A stretch of 64,000 nt of DNA from Arion vulgaris (GCA_020796225.1 CM036755.1:46696306-46760305), one strand, 5' to 3'. Positions 42,201 through 44,721 are shown, counted from the first letter of the stretch. The notes: generated by a model not told the origin, from the letters alone. Program-made: numbers and translations.

Positions 42201-44721
42201 CTTTTAATATTTCAACTAGAAAAAGCATAGAAATACGCTTTCAATATTGTCCTAGAAATAGCAGAGAAATATAATTTCAATATTTTCGCAGACTTTCCTA
42301 TAAATAACATAGAAATACACAAATTAAACTGTAAAATACGTATCAGAAACGTGTTACAATTCTTCTTTGGCGATCTCTGGTCATTCGCTTGATCCCACTG
42401 TTGATCACAAACTTGACCATCCTAGTCAGGTCTGTCAGGTTTTTCCACTTCAATCGTTATAAAGGGTGTTCAATTTAAAAGCAGCCCATGAATGGAGCTA
42501 ATCTGGCATATATGTATGGAACTGAGAAGGTTCCGTTATGACGTAGTATAGGTCAAGGTTGTGTAACGGTGTGTAATTGTAGTGCGGGAAGAGGCGATGA
42601 ACAAATGTGACGTTGGACGAGCTAGTCAGAACTGGTTTAAATAGTAAATAGACGAGATGCAATGCGTACCTGGCAAATTTCTATTTATCACTGGGGCTGC
42701 TTTTAAGTTGAACACCCTGTATAACATGAACCACTATAGTGGCGTGCAAATGTGAACCACTATAGTAAGTTTTCTTATATAAACCTGTGTTCTCTTTGTA
42801 CTAGTACTTTGTACTAAAACTTTCAACTACAACAAGAGGCGTCTGTGGCGTAGAGGCTATGTGCTCATCTCTCGTGTCAGGTGTACCAGGTTCAATCCCT
42901 CGTGGAGCCATCTGGATATTTTCCAGGGAACCTGATCTCAATATAGGTGAACTAGAGTCCCTAGTCCTATCGGAGACGAACGATAAAACGTAGGTCCCTT
43001 GTTCCATTTGAACACGTAACAGAACCCTTGGCTGTTCAAAATCGAGAAGAGCAGGCTGGAAGGCCGCTGCCCGAGCAAAACTCATTACAAGAGATTAAAA
43101 ATCCTACAAAATATCTTACCATCTTCAAAATGACATCAAGAACAATCGCTGGTATCACGGAGTCCGAACACTACAGCTGAGATTTCCCCGCGTTAGAAAG
43201 AGATCGGAGCACACATGGTTACTCACCGAATTTCAATCATGATAGTCCTATAAATCAATCAATCAATCAATTAACTAAAATTGTCAAGTTTTATCACGAC
43301 TATAAATAATGATATAAATCTTGGAGGAAACAGATTAAAGGGATAAAAAAACAGCTGTCGTTACAGCTTGTAACAGTGGCGCTCGTGCATAATTTATGTT
43401 GGTGGGGCCAGACATTTTTTCCGGATAAATCAAGGTTTTTGGTTGCTATATTTTATTTATAAAATAATAAATACACGTTATACATTATTTTGGTTTGGGC
43501 CAGGCCCCACTGACCCTTAATAACGAGCCGCCACTGGCCTGTAATACCGATGTTAGGGATGTGTAGGACAGCAGGGACGTATGCTTGTTGAATTGAATAG
43601 CCGTATGAGTAGTGTAGTCCCGTGAAACTGTTACAGGTTTGAATTTTTCTTTCTAACCCGACAAAAAAAACGTCTTATTTTGTCGAAAATTGAACCCGGA
43701 TCTCCTGCTTAGAAGCCCGTGCTCTAATCCATTCAGTCAGACGCTGAATGAAGGGATAACTCTTGAACATAATATAAACACACAATTTTAGAGCAGTGTT
43801 TCCCAAAGTGGGTGGTACCGCCCCAGAGGGCGTGGAAGCGTTCTGGGGGAGGTAGATAGTGGGTTGAGAAGAATTGGGGGCGGGGGTGTTCAGACGACTA
43901 GGATTCGGTGACACCGTAAAGAGGAAATTAACAATACATTTTTTAAATAAACTATTTTCGTGATTTTGCGATTGAATAATAATTTAAAACAGGAATACTG
44001 CATTTTAATTCATCTTATGCCCGTCTTACACGATCCATTTTTTTCATCCATTTTCTATTTCATGAATATAATCATTTGAAAATTGACCATGTATAACAGA
44101 AGTATATATGTATTTTCTATGTAAAAGAAAATAGAGCATGTATATATGTGGGAGGGGGCGTTGGCAAAATGTTATAATATGGAGGTGGACGTTACAGAGT
44201 TTATGTTGTGTAAAGTAGGTGGTGGACATAAAAAGTTTGGGAATCTATGTCTTAGAGTGATGCAACGTATTGTGTTATAAAACGATTATGGTTAGAACTC
44301 TGTGTAATTTATGGCAGTGGCGGCTCGTCATTAAGGGCAGTAGCGCCGAACCCCACCAAAAATAAGGTGAACGTGTATTTATTATTTTATACATTAAAAT
44401 ATAACCTAACCGAAACCATGATTTTCTGAAAATTTCTGTCTGGCCCCACCAACAAAAATGATCACGAGCCGCTACTGGTTCATAGTATCGAAAAAGTTGA
44501 GAGAAAAAAAAATCTACCTCTAAAGCCTTGAGCTGCGATTCTGATGGTGGTCGTATGTCATCACACAATCTCCGTCTTGCCAGACCTTCCCTTAGACCCA
44601 TAGACTTTCTCTCCGAATAGTGGTTAATGATTGGATAAGGTTTTTTCTCTTCCTGGGATGGACCAAGAATGCCTGGAGTTCGCCTGAGAGTGACTTTGTA
44701 AATTTCCATACAGTTGCCCAT
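3036..44721 (-). CDS. TPH: Tryptophan hydroxylase gene, 13 coding exons, complete (522 aa)
   Basis: Joined from 13 exons on the minus strand (each listed separately); all junctions have GT donors and AG acceptors with matching phases and the total is 1569 nt. The product is an aromatic amino acid hydroxylase: N-terminal extension (1-68), ACT regulatory domain (about 86-160), catalytic domain (about 180-455) and C-terminal tetramerisation helix. The iron ligands are visible as H346 and H351 in CHELLGH and E391 in [10 protein letters not shown], with the family spacing of 5 and 40 residues. TPH rather than PAH or TH is favoured by [27 protein letters not shown] and [12 protein letters not shown]. 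The enzyme hydroxylates tryptophan to 5-hydroxytryptophan, the rate-limiting step of serotonin synthesis, in the cytosol of serotonergic cells. The introns are unusually full of minisatellites, several touching splice sites. Exon 1 and the exact start are the least certain parts. Confidence 0.93.
3297..3377. repeat. 36-bp repeat, 2.3 copies
   Basis: AACAAAGTTGTGTGTACCTT starts at 3297, 3333 and (partial) 3369, in TPH intron 12 about 75 bp upstream of the exon 13 acceptor. Confidence 0.85.
3541..4023. mobile_element. hAT-type MITE (CAGCGTTTCCCAAA family), copy 1
   Basis: Left end CAGCGTTTCCCAAAG and right end CTTTGGGAATCTATG-like (AGTTTGGGAATCTATG) are imperfect inverted ends. Flanks ACATAGCA/GCATATCA are an approximate 8-bp target duplication. 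Non-coding. It split a retroelement tail in intron 12. Confidence 0.8.
4425..4685 (+). repeat. Interspersed repeat family A (about 255 bp, GAA-rich end)
   Basis: Starts CCATGTGTTGCCGGGG, contains AATAGTAACACTGCGAC, GGCATGTCGTAAGAGGCGAC-like, AGCATCGC-GAA-TCGGATG and CAATCGCTCTTAGG, and ends CGTTCGAAGAAGAAG. Further copies: plus at 15725-15990, 16815-16975, 20940-21175, 28318-28590, 31380-31645, 44945-45195; minus at 11860-12015, 16545-16812, 30000-30185, 33098-33358, 34270-34540, 46885-47150, 52065-52260, 63190-63460. No clear pol III boxes, so SINE is only a suggestion. Confidence 0.88.
4739..4778 (-). pseudogene. Decayed partial copy of TPH exon 12 (3' end and donor)
   Basis: On the minus strand, AAAGCTTCGGCAAG...AAAATGAG|GTTAGT and the following intron ATTTATTGTGCAATTC parallel exon 12 (AGCTTCGACGAGG...AAAATGAG|GTTAGC, ATTTATTGTGCAATCT). 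About 27 of 37 exon positions match. The reading frame and the upstream part are lost. Confidence 0.7.
4785..4965 (-). pseudogene. Non-LTR element tail fragment
   Basis: Reverse complement of the segment at 58195-58385: basic, reading roughly RRSRKNINRQYQDHIT and [19 protein letters not shown] pieces. Decayed 3' coding end of an unidentified retroelement in intron 12. Confidence 0.5.
4985..5430 (-). pseudogene. RNase H-element 3' fragment, minus strand, intron 12
   Basis: [20 protein letters not shown] then [19 protein letters not shown] and [13 protein letters not shown] correspond to the end of the element at 57540-57850. Frameshifted at its 5' side. Confidence 0.75.
5442..5912. mobile_element. 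hAT-type MITE (CAGCGTTTCCCAAA family), copy 2
   Basis: Same family, with a perfect 8-bp target duplication CTCTAGAT (5434-5441 and 5913-5920). It lies 60 bp beyond the donor of TPH exon 12. Confidence 0.9.
5973..6106 (-). CDS. TPH: TPH exon 12 (residues 417-461)
   Basis: 134 nt; acceptor TTTCTTCTAG|CACGCT and donor AAATGAG|GTTAGC. It encodes [20 protein letters not shown] then [24 protein letters not shown], the end of the catalytic domain; [13 protein letters not shown] matches human TPH1. A decayed partial copy of its 3' end and donor sits at 4739-4778. Confidence 0.95.
6150..6610 (+). pseudogene. Reverse transcriptase C-terminal fragment in TPH intron 11
   Basis: [40 protein letters not shown] and IKWFGHI...RYNGYVSS match the thumb/C-terminus of non-LTR reverse transcriptases. 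Antisense to TPH. Homologous, in opposite orientation, to 14510-15040 and 54890-55330. Confidence 0.8.
6610..7745 (+). pseudogene. Second reverse transcriptase fragment in intron 11, with internal 76-bp array
   Basis: [40 protein letters not shown], then [35 protein letters not shown] and RARNTGL. It is a non-LTR reverse transcriptase end with frameshifts. Seven tandem copies of one coding segment (7029-7560) interrupt it. Confidence 0.85.
7029..7560 (+). repeat. 76-bp tandem array, 7 copies, inside a retroelement coding relic
   Basis: Copies start at 7029, 7105, 7181, 7257, 7333, 7409 and 7485 with TGGTCAAC. Each encodes in one frame about [20 protein letters not shown] and TLRRN, a C-terminal stretch of a non-LTR reverse transcriptase. 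76 is not a multiple of three, so the expansion broke the frame. Confidence 0.95.
7785..7880 (-). CDS. TPH: TPH exon 11 (residues 385-416), iron-binding glutamate
   Basis: 96 nt, phase 0 on both sides; acceptor TTCTGTTACAG|TGCTAT and donor CTCAGC|GTGAGT. It encodes [20 protein letters not shown] then [13 protein letters not shown]391 is the third iron ligand. CYFF(T/S)VEFGLCKQ is characteristic of TPH, where PAH has YWF. Confidence 0.96.
8040..8215 (+). mobile_element. SINE family E, 3' part, intron 10
   Basis: TACAAAGGTAAAGTAGACCT...CCGTTCAGAAAGCATTGGCA AACTACTGAACGTATAAGTG and GTTGATGGCTACGTCCTTTA match the body of 46148-46355. Confidence 0.78.
8230..8400 (-). pseudogene. Retroelement C-terminal fragment
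   Basis: Reverse-strand match to the 3' coding end of the relic at 27550-28222 (the [20 protein letters not shown] segment). Truncated on both sides. Confidence 0.65.
8470..9530 (-). mobile_element. SINE family D copy enlarged by a 29-bp array, intron 10
   Basis: ACCATGTGTGCCCCGATCTC...TTTTACTAATGA on the left and GAATTGCCAAGGGTTTTGAG on the right are family D body sequence. The array (8626-9499) sits between them; the tRNA head beyond is missing. Confidence 0.82.
8626..9499. repeat. 29-bp tandem array, about 30 copies, inside a SINE
   Basis: Units CTTGTGCACGGTGAGCAGCT plus TCCCAGGGT with a single T/A variant (GTCTT or GACTT). It is open in three minus frames because it lacks stops. SINE-D sequence flanks both sides (TTTTACTAATGA before, GAATTGCCAAGGGTTTT after), placing the array in the SINE segment that normally reads about GCAGCGGCCTTCCAGCCTG. 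Confidence 0.95.
9546..10016. mobile_element. hAT-type MITE (CAGCGTTTCCCAAA family), copy 3, reverse orientation
   Basis: CATAGATTCCCAAAC at the left and GGGAAACGCTG at the right, with a perfect 8-bp target duplication GTCTAAAT (9538-9545 and 10017-10024). Located in intron 10. Confidence 0.9.
10239..10365 (-). CDS. TPH: TPH exon 10 (residues 342-384), iron-binding histidines
   Basis: 127 nt; acceptor ATTTCTTCAG|GGACTG and donor CTCAACG|GTAAAA. It encodes (P)[20 protein letters not shown] then [23 protein letters not shown]346 and H351 of CHELLGH are two of the three ligands of the catalytic iron. The acceptor and about 12 nt of exon are copied twice more upstream in 68-bp units. Confidence 0.97.
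10353..10515 (-). repeat. 68-bp repeat, 2.4 copies, covering the exon 10 acceptor
   Basis: ATGGCAACAGTCCCTGAAGA (10353) recurs at 10421 and, with small changes, at 10489. Each copy holds the exon 10 polypyrimidine tract, TTCAG and about 12 exon bases. The two extra acceptors lie at 10433 and 10501. Confidence 0.9.
10955..11205 (-). mobile_element. tRNA-derived SINE (family C), copy in intron 9
   Basis: Reverse orientation; body CATATGGCTCGGTCCCTCTC and head end GGGTTCGAATCTGGGC, with a decayed box A near 11195. Confidence 0.85.
11555..12015 (-). repeat. Adjacent family B and family A repeats, intron 9
   Basis: Family B (11555-11815, ending GGTAACCACTCGGGCGGG) is followed by a partial family A copy (11860-12015) ending GGTAGCTTCCCTAGGTCCC. 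The exon 9 donor is 80 bp further on. Confidence 0.82.
12096..12231 (-). CDS. TPH: TPH exon 9 (residues 297-342)
   Basis: 136 nt; acceptor ATATCTCTAG|ACAGGA and donor GGAACC|GTAAGT. It encodes (D)[19 protein letters not shown] then [25 protein letters not shown], which forms part of the cofactor and substrate pocket. A pyrimidine-rich tandem array (CACTCA/CATT type on the sense strand) starts about 25 bp upstream of the acceptor. Confidence 0.97.
12256..12625. repeat. GAGTGAGTGAATGC-type tandem array next to exon 9 acceptor
   Basis: Imperfect repeats of GAGTGAGTGAATGCGTGAAT and ATGTGAGTGCAT. On the TPH sense strand it is pyrimidine-rich (CACTCACTCATT). It starts about 25 bp upstream of the exon 9 acceptor and ends at a SINE. 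Confidence 0.92.
12625..12975 (-). mobile_element. SINE family D copy, intron 8
   Basis: Body and head (GATGGCTCCACGAGGGAGAA ACCTGGTACC...GACGAGCACCTAACTTC) in reverse. The 3' tail side is replaced by the GAGTGA array. Confidence 0.85.
13157..13311. mobile_element. MITE with CAGTGGCGGCTCGT ends, copy 2
   Basis: CAGTGGCGGCTCGTCATTAG at the left and ATCACGAGCCGCCACTG at the right form inverted ends; flanks TGTGCATA/TGTACATA (7 of 8) indicate a hAT-like insertion. It ends 22 bp beyond the donor side of TPH exon 8. Confidence 0.9.
13334..13380 (-). CDS. TPH: TPH exon 8 (residues 281-297)
   Basis: 47 nt; acceptor CACATGAAG|ATCGG (pyrimidine-rich CTCTCTCACC upstream) and donor CTCAAAG|GTAACT. It encodes (R)[15 protein letters not shown], the pterin-site loop of the hydroxylases (human [19 protein letters not shown]). 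A 47-nt microexon, identified by homology and phase. Confidence 0.93.
13479..13640. mobile_element. MITE with CAGAGCCGTGCC ends
   Basis: CAGAGCCGTGCCGTTATATG to ATACCGCACGGCACTG, flanked by AACTAAAG/AACAAAAG (7 of 8). Its inside (GGCGGCATACGCAGCGAAAT) matches 32464-32637. Confidence 0.85.
14062..14325 (+). mobile_element. tRNA-derived SINE (family C)
   Basis: Box A-like GTGGCTGAGTGG and box B GGGTTCGAATCC, spaced as in a tRNA with a long variable arm, then a body ending CGGCTTTAAAACCC. Minus-strand copies lie at about 10955-11205 and 1990-2225 (decayed); fragments at 25045-25075 and 52320-52395. The tRNA-like head no longer folds as a functional tRNA. Confidence 0.88.
14510..15040 (-). pseudogene. 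Reverse transcriptase C-terminal fragment, minus strand, intron 7
   Basis: [40 protein letters not shown] then [20 protein letters not shown] and [19 protein letters not shown]. Same family as 6150-6610. Frameshifts and stops are present. Confidence 0.8.
15320..15535 (+). repeat. Interspersed repeat family B (related to A)
   Basis: ACCACTGTTACCTGCCACGC ATGTCGTAAGAGGCGACTAA, GCGTTTAGGGCCTACTAAAC CAATGTG and CGTAAAGAACGAACGCAAAG AAGAA. Other copies: plus at 58875-59110; minus at 11555-11815, 21495-21710 and part of 33500-33860. It shares the CATGTCGTAAGAGGCGAC core with family A. Confidence 0.85.
16195..16400 (+). pseudogene. Short reverse transcriptase C-terminal relic
   Basis: [36 protein letters not shown] then [20 protein letters not shown] resembles the end of non-LTR reverse transcriptases (RRRW-DDI...REAG-LARDR--FRR pattern). 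A stop codon (16315-16317) interrupts it. Confidence 0.65.
16545..16975. repeat. Head-to-head pair of family A repeats
   Basis: A minus copy (16545-16812, ending CAACACCACACGGGCG) meets a 5'-truncated plus copy (16815-16975) that ends in AAGAAGAAGATGAAG, in TPH intron 7. Confidence 0.8.
17086..17184 (-). CDS. TPH: TPH exon 7 (residues 248-281)
   Basis: 99 nt; acceptor TATTCTCTCTCAG|GGGTAT and donor GGTTACAG|GTGAGT. It encodes [20 protein letters not shown] then [12 protein letters not shown], a near-invariant segment of the catalytic core. A GAT-rich array of about 600 bp starts some 17 bp upstream of the acceptor. Confidence 0.96.
17202..17800. repeat. CATCATCAACTTCATCACCAGCAA-type array (about 27 bp) next to exon 7 acceptor
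   Basis: Tandem units of CATCATCATCAACTTCATCA plus CCAGCAA, with longer trinucleotide tracts and a ~96-bp double block (TTTTTCCCTATCAACATC). It starts 17 bp upstream of the exon 7 acceptor. Asp/Glu/Val- or Met/Leu-rich ORFs here are artefacts. Confidence 0.93.
17940..18085. repeat. GAT/GGT trinucleotide repeat
   Basis: Imperfect (GATGAT)n and (GGTGGT)n run in TPH intron 6, on the opposite strand sense to the larger array at 17202-17800. Confidence 0.85.
18165..18215 (-). CDS. TPH: TPH exon 6 (residues 231-248)
   Basis: 51 nt; acceptor TTGATTTCAG|TGGTAC and donor AACCTG|GTATGT. It encodes (H)[17 protein letters not shown], matching GDPIPKVEFTEEEIKTW of human TPH1. It is too short to be called without its neighbours, but the phases (2 in, 2 out) fit exons 5 and 7 exactly. 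Confidence 0.93.
18380..18590 (-). mobile_element. tRNA-derived SINE (family F), intron 5
   Basis: Minus strand: GTTCATAGCGCGTTGGACTG (box A-like) ... GTGCTGTTCAATTTCGCGGG (box B-like) and a body with TTCGGTGCC...GACATCGTAAC. Copies at 24488-24650 (head lost to an array) and 53195-53400. Confidence 0.78.
18590..19800. repeat. 57-bp tandem array, about 21 copies, in TPH intron 5
   Basis: Units of GTTATGTAGAATGCTAGGAG, AATAAACCCTGGTAGAAGGG, ACGTGTGTGTCAGGAAA with scattered variants. On the TPH sense strand every unit has a pyrimidine-rich CCCTTCTACCAG, an acceptor-like string. Because 57 is a multiple of 3 the array is open in one frame (19 aa per unit), which explains a spurious 424-aa ORF. 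Confidence 0.95.
19805..20580. other. Unassigned AT-rich part of TPH intron 5
   Basis: No exon, array or known element family was seen; the short open frames have no recognisable motif. Confidence 0.4.
21960..22180 (+). pseudogene. Non-LTR reverse transcriptase 3' tail
   Basis: [24 protein letters not shown] coding (GGAAGACCACGAAAAAGATGG) followed by [20 protein letters not shown]; same family as 32150-32450 on the other strand. A minus-strand relic of a related element sits at 22400-22620. Confidence 0.6.
22685..23000 (-). mobile_element. SINE family D copy, intron 5
   Basis: Tail (GATT)n at 22655-22680, then ATAACCATGTGTGCTGCGAT and body to CCGTCTCCGATAGGACTAGA; head decayed. Confidence 0.8.
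23030..23560. repeat. Degenerate CACAAAGACC-rich tandem repeat
   Basis: About 500 bp of loosely periodic (10-18 bp) CCTCACAAAGAC sequence in TPH intron 5; an old, decayed minisatellite. It has open frames on both strands but no recognisable protein. Confidence 0.75.
23865..24085. repeat. 34-bp tandem array (ACATTACAGTTGGGGCATAC type), about 6 copies
   Basis: Units GACATTTCCAAGACATTACA plus GTTGGGGCATACTT with a CC/TT variant, in TPH intron 5. Confidence 0.93.
24150..24488. repeat. 18-bp tandem array (AAAGTAAGGAAGGTTTAT), about 19 copies
   Basis: Perfect 18-bp units in TPH intron 5. On its right it runs straight into the inner part of a tRNA-derived SINE (TAGCCCTCTGTGAGTGTG...), replacing that element's head. 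Confidence 0.95.
24488..24650 (+). mobile_element. SINE family F body adjoining the 18-bp array
   Basis: TGGGTTCCATTCCGCGGGCT then TTCGTGGCACCGAACCGAAG and GAGCCGAAGAGCTGAAAGCT; its head is replaced by the AAAGTAAGGAAGGTTTAT array. Confidence 0.8.
24820..25047. repeat. 28-bp tandem array (TTTTATAAAGTAATGCTAAG type), about 8 copies
   Basis: Units of TAATATTGTTTTATAAAGTA plus ATGCTAAG in TPH intron 5. It shares the TATAAAGTAA core with the 18-bp array 330 bp away, so the two may be related expansions. Confidence 0.9.
25145..25350. repeat. GTAATGGTA/GATAGTAAT short tandem array next to exon 5 donor
   Basis: Imperfect 9-bp-type repeats (GGTAGTAAT, GATAGTAAT) ending about 15 bp from the donor of TPH exon 5. 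The resulting open frames are artefacts. Confidence 0.85.
25367..25434 (-). CDS. TPH: TPH exon 5 (residues 209-231)
   Basis: 68 nt; acceptor AAATGCAG|GGCTTC and donor TAGACA|GTAAGT. It encodes [20 protein letters not shown] then YR and two bases of the next codon, the catalytic-domain N-terminal helix of TPH (human: [22 protein letters not shown]). A trinucleotide-rich array starts about 15 bp beyond the donor. Confidence 0.95.
25680..26280 (+). pseudogene. RNase H and C-terminal part of a non-LTR retrotransposon, intron 4
   Basis: [20 protein letters not shown], then [60 protein letters not shown] and [20 protein letters not shown]. These are the RNase H DALSA and IPSHC...N-DADRLAK motifs and a C-terminal CPCG...CL zinc-knuckle-like region. 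A TAG (26012-26014) and frameshifts break it. Antisense to TPH. Confidence 0.85.
26640..27430 (-). repeat. Dispersed unknown element, copy in intron 4
   Basis: Matches the plus-strand copy at about 47930-48960 over several blocks (TTGGCGAAGGCC, CGCCGTCC, GACTGAGAAATGTT, GATCACAAA, the 88-bp-type units). No conserved ORF was found. Confidence 0.65.
27487..27546. repeat. (TTATG)n microsatellite, about 12 copies
   Basis: Perfect pentanucleotide repeat in TPH intron 4, at the 3' end of a minus-strand RNase H relic. Confidence 0.95.
27550..28222 (-). pseudogene. RNase H domain and C-terminus of a non-LTR retrotransposon, intron 4
   Basis: A 228-codon open segment with an RNase H fold: [56 protein letters not shown] and [20 protein letters not shown]. 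The C-terminal part ends [14 protein letters not shown]. The first catalytic Asp region (usually -YTDGS-) is missing, so it is truncated at the 5' side. It has the same orientation as TPH. Confidence 0.85.
28645..28748 (-). CDS. TPH: TPH exon 4 (residues 174-208)
   Basis: 104 nt; acceptor CCAACACAG|CTTGTATGG (completes Ala 174) and donor CACCCG|GTAAGT. The peptide is [20 protein letters not shown] then [14 protein letters not shown], the linker and first catalytic-domain segment that is highly conserved in TPH (human: [30 protein letters not shown]). Confidence 0.95.
28795..29500 (-). pseudogene. Non-LTR element C-terminal fragment with zinc-finger-like tail
   Basis: Upstream part reads [24 protein letters not shown]; downstream part [30 protein letters not shown] then [20 protein letters not shown]. 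This resembles the RT thumb and terminal C-x2-C type finger of RTE-like elements. Located 47 bp upstream of TPH exon 4, same orientation. Confidence 0.7.
29725..29990. repeat. GATT-type repeat with interruptions
   Basis: Repeated TGATTGATTGAT blocks with CGGAGTTCTGA...AATCGT spacers, about 70 bp apart, in TPH intron 3. It resembles amplified (GATT)n SINE tails. Confidence 0.75.
30168..30403. repeat. 24-bp tandem array (GTAGTCTCTCTTGTAGTTACTCTT type), about 10 copies
   Basis: Near-identical units alternating TTGTAGTTACTC and TTGTAGTCTCTC in TPH intron 3. The array begins inside the conserved GCCTTGTAG segment of an interspersed repeat (30000-30185) and resumes with its TTTGCTCCCTTTGCGAGCCC end, so it grew within that element. 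Confidence 0.9.
30445..31060. mobile_element. Rearranged pair of SINE family D pieces, intron 3
   Basis: A minus-oriented end (30445-30690, with an internal duplication of TGCAGTGATATCGATTTCAC) meets a plus-oriented body (30705-31060, ending in ATCAATCAATC). Confidence 0.7.
31380..31645 (+). repeat. Interspersed repeat family A, copy in intron 3
   Basis: CGTGAGTTGTCGGGGCTCTC to AAGAAGAAGAAGAAG. Clear full-length copy. Confidence 0.85.
32150..32450 (-). pseudogene. Reverse transcriptase C-terminal fragment, intron 3
   Basis: [56 protein letters not shown]. The WFGH and GRPR-W motifs are typical of the C-terminus of non-LTR reverse transcriptases. Confidence 0.8.
32464..32637. mobile_element. 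MITE with CAGGGACGTGCGG ends, perfect target duplication
   Basis: CAGGGACGTGCGGTGCTATG to TACCGCATGGCCCTG with perfect 8-bp flanks ATGCTGAT (32456-32463 and 32638-32645). Same family as 13479-13640. Confidence 0.9.
32745..32985 (+). pseudogene. RNase H-element C-terminal fragment
   Basis: [40 protein letters not shown] matches the end of the elements at 54480-54620 and 63590-63760. Confidence 0.7.
32963..33086 (+). repeat. 40-bp repeat, 3 copies
   Basis: GTTACAGGAATTCGTCTGTG (with GAATTCG at 32970, 33010 and 33050) repeats in the tail of a retroelement relic; a single-copy variant occurs at 33380. Confidence 0.9.
33098..33358 (-). repeat. Interspersed repeat family A, copy in intron 3
   Basis: TTCTTCTTCTATTCATTCGA to GAGCACCGGCAACACACAGG. 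Full length, minus orientation. Confidence 0.85.
34091..34253. mobile_element. MITE with CAGTGGCGGCTCGT ends, copy 3
   Basis: CAGGGGCGGCTCGTCATTAA to CTACGAGCCGCCACTG, flanked by ATGACTAT/ATGATTAT (7 of 8). Located in intron 3. Confidence 0.88.
34550..34690 (-). pseudogene. Reverse transcriptase tail fragment next to TPH exon 3
   Basis: [14 protein letters not shown]..., [16 protein letters not shown]; same family as the plus-strand relic at 55325-55820 (CATGGCACGGTAAAGCGTCA). Short. Confidence 0.6.
34863..35058 (-). CDS. TPH: TPH exon 3, minimal form (residues 109-174), rest of ACT domain
   Basis: 196 nt from acceptor CCCCAG|GAGAAT to donor AAGGCAG|GTAAGT. It encodes [20 protein letters not shown] and onward to TPPALAKA, matching the ACT-domain strand and helix of TPH (human: EKHVNLLHIESRKSKRR). 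The border Q|ENNVN falls where human PAH exons 2 and 3 meet (codons 56/57), so the intron position is ancient. The same acceptor recurs every 51 bp upstream to 36690 in an open, in-frame array; with the most distal acceptor the exon would be 34863-36690 (1828 nt). Confidence 0.95.
35020..36715 (-). repeat. 51-bp tandem array, 33 copies, carrying the exon 3 acceptor
   Basis: Units of exactly 51 bp. On the minus strand each has 19 intronic bases ending in a pyrimidine-rich stretch and CAG (TTTATGCTTCCCCAG), then 32 bases of TPH exon 3 starting GAGAATAATGTC. Acceptor positions are 35058, 35109 and so on to 36690. In the exon frame each unit reads [17 protein letters not shown] without a stop. 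Only one substitution was seen among copies (proximal unit, Leu to Met), so the array is very homogeneous. Confidence 0.97.
36768..40165. repeat. 44-bp minisatellite, about 77 copies, with 1254-bp higher-order repeat
   Basis: Units such as GATGAGATTACTGGACATAG followed by TTGAGGGTAGGAGAGCAG, with variants (ATAA deletions, AAGACC, TAGC). A series of variant units at about 37800-38830 recurs in the same order 1254 bp later at about 39050-40085, so blocks of many units were duplicated together. The array lies in TPH intron 2. Confidence 0.93.
40770..41240. repeat. 20-bp tandem array (GGACATACTAGGACAATCAC), about 24 copies
   Basis: Near-perfect 20-bp units in intron 2, ending about 27 bp beyond the donor of TPH exon 2. 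It is preceded by looser GGACA-rich sequence (40500-40770) that looks like the decayed start of the same expansion. Confidence 0.93.
41267..41386 (-). CDS. TPH: TPH exon 2 (residues 69-108), start of ACT domain
   Basis: 120 nt, phase 0 on both sides. The acceptor is a pyrimidine-rich stretch ending TTCTAG|GAAAGT and the donor is TTTCAG|GTAATT. The peptide ends [20 protein letters not shown], which lines up with the first strand and helix of the ACT domain of TPH (human form: VFSLKNEVGGLVKALRLFQ). Directly upstream of the acceptor is a 36-bp array whose units resemble this acceptor. A 20-bp array ends about 27 bp beyond the donor. Confidence 0.88.
41387..42300 (-). repeat. 36-bp tandem array derived from the exon 2 acceptor, about 25 copies
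   Basis: On the minus strand each unit reads about GTCAATATTAAAAGTATATT then TCTATGCTATTTCTAG. The true acceptor region of exon 2 (CAATATTGAAAGAATATTTC then TCGACTAATTCTAG) is plainly the last, slightly diverged unit. Copies differ from each other at many positions, so this array is older than the exon 3 array. Confidence 0.92.
42459..42723. mobile_element. Mariner-like MITE with long inverted ends, intron 1
   Basis: Left TATAAAGGGTGTTCAATTTA AAAGCAGCCC and right GGGCTGCTTTTAAGTTGAAC ACCCTGTATA are inverted repeats of about 28 bp with TA at the tips. It is 265 bp long with no ORF. Confidence 0.85.
42835..43275 (+). mobile_element. tRNA-derived SINE (family D), full-length, intron 1
   Basis: Head GAGGCGTCTGTGGCGTAGAG G...CAGGTTCAATCCCTCG (box A TGGCGTAGAGG, box B GGTTCAATCCC), about 400-bp body and an (ATCA)n tail. 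Other copies, all minus: 8470-9530 (with array), 12625-12975, 22685-23000, 26460-26575 (partial), 45210-46135 (with array), 56330-56830; rearranged pieces at 30445-31060. Confidence 0.92.
43374..43536. mobile_element. MITE with CAGTGGCGGCTCGT ends, copy 4 (reverse)
   Basis: CAGTGGCGCTCGTGCATAAT to AATAACGAGCCGCCACTG, flanked by GCTTGTAA/GCCTGTAA (7 of 8). Located in intron 1. Confidence 0.87.
43794..44249. mobile_element. hAT-type MITE (CAGCGTTTCCCAAA family), copy 4
   Basis: CAGTGTTTCCCAAAGTGGGT to GTTTGGGAATCTATG, flanked by TTTTAGAG/TCTTAGAG (7 of 8). Located in intron 1. Confidence 0.87.
44315..44477. mobile_element. MITE with CAGTGGCGGCTCGT ends, copy 5
   Basis: CAGTGGCGGCTCGTCATTAA to ATCACGAGCCGCTACTG. 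The target duplication is weak. It stops about 40 bp beyond the donor of TPH exon 1. Confidence 0.85.
44518..44721 (-). CDS. TPH: TPH exon 1 (residues 1-68), N-terminal extension
   Basis: Open from ATG (44721-44719) to a donor TTAGAG|GTAGAT, 204 nt, phase 0. It encodes [17 protein letters not shown]..., a basic, Ser/Arg-rich segment ending SESQLKALE. It is not conserved enough to recognise by itself; TPH2-type enzymes also carry a variable N-terminal extension. Support comes from phase 0 matching the phase-0 acceptor of exon 2, the same strand, and the lack of mobile-element similarity. A TTG in frame 9 nt upstream is not used as start. An internal methionine (residue 5) or the in-frame ATG in exon 2 are alternative starts. 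Confidence 0.68.
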
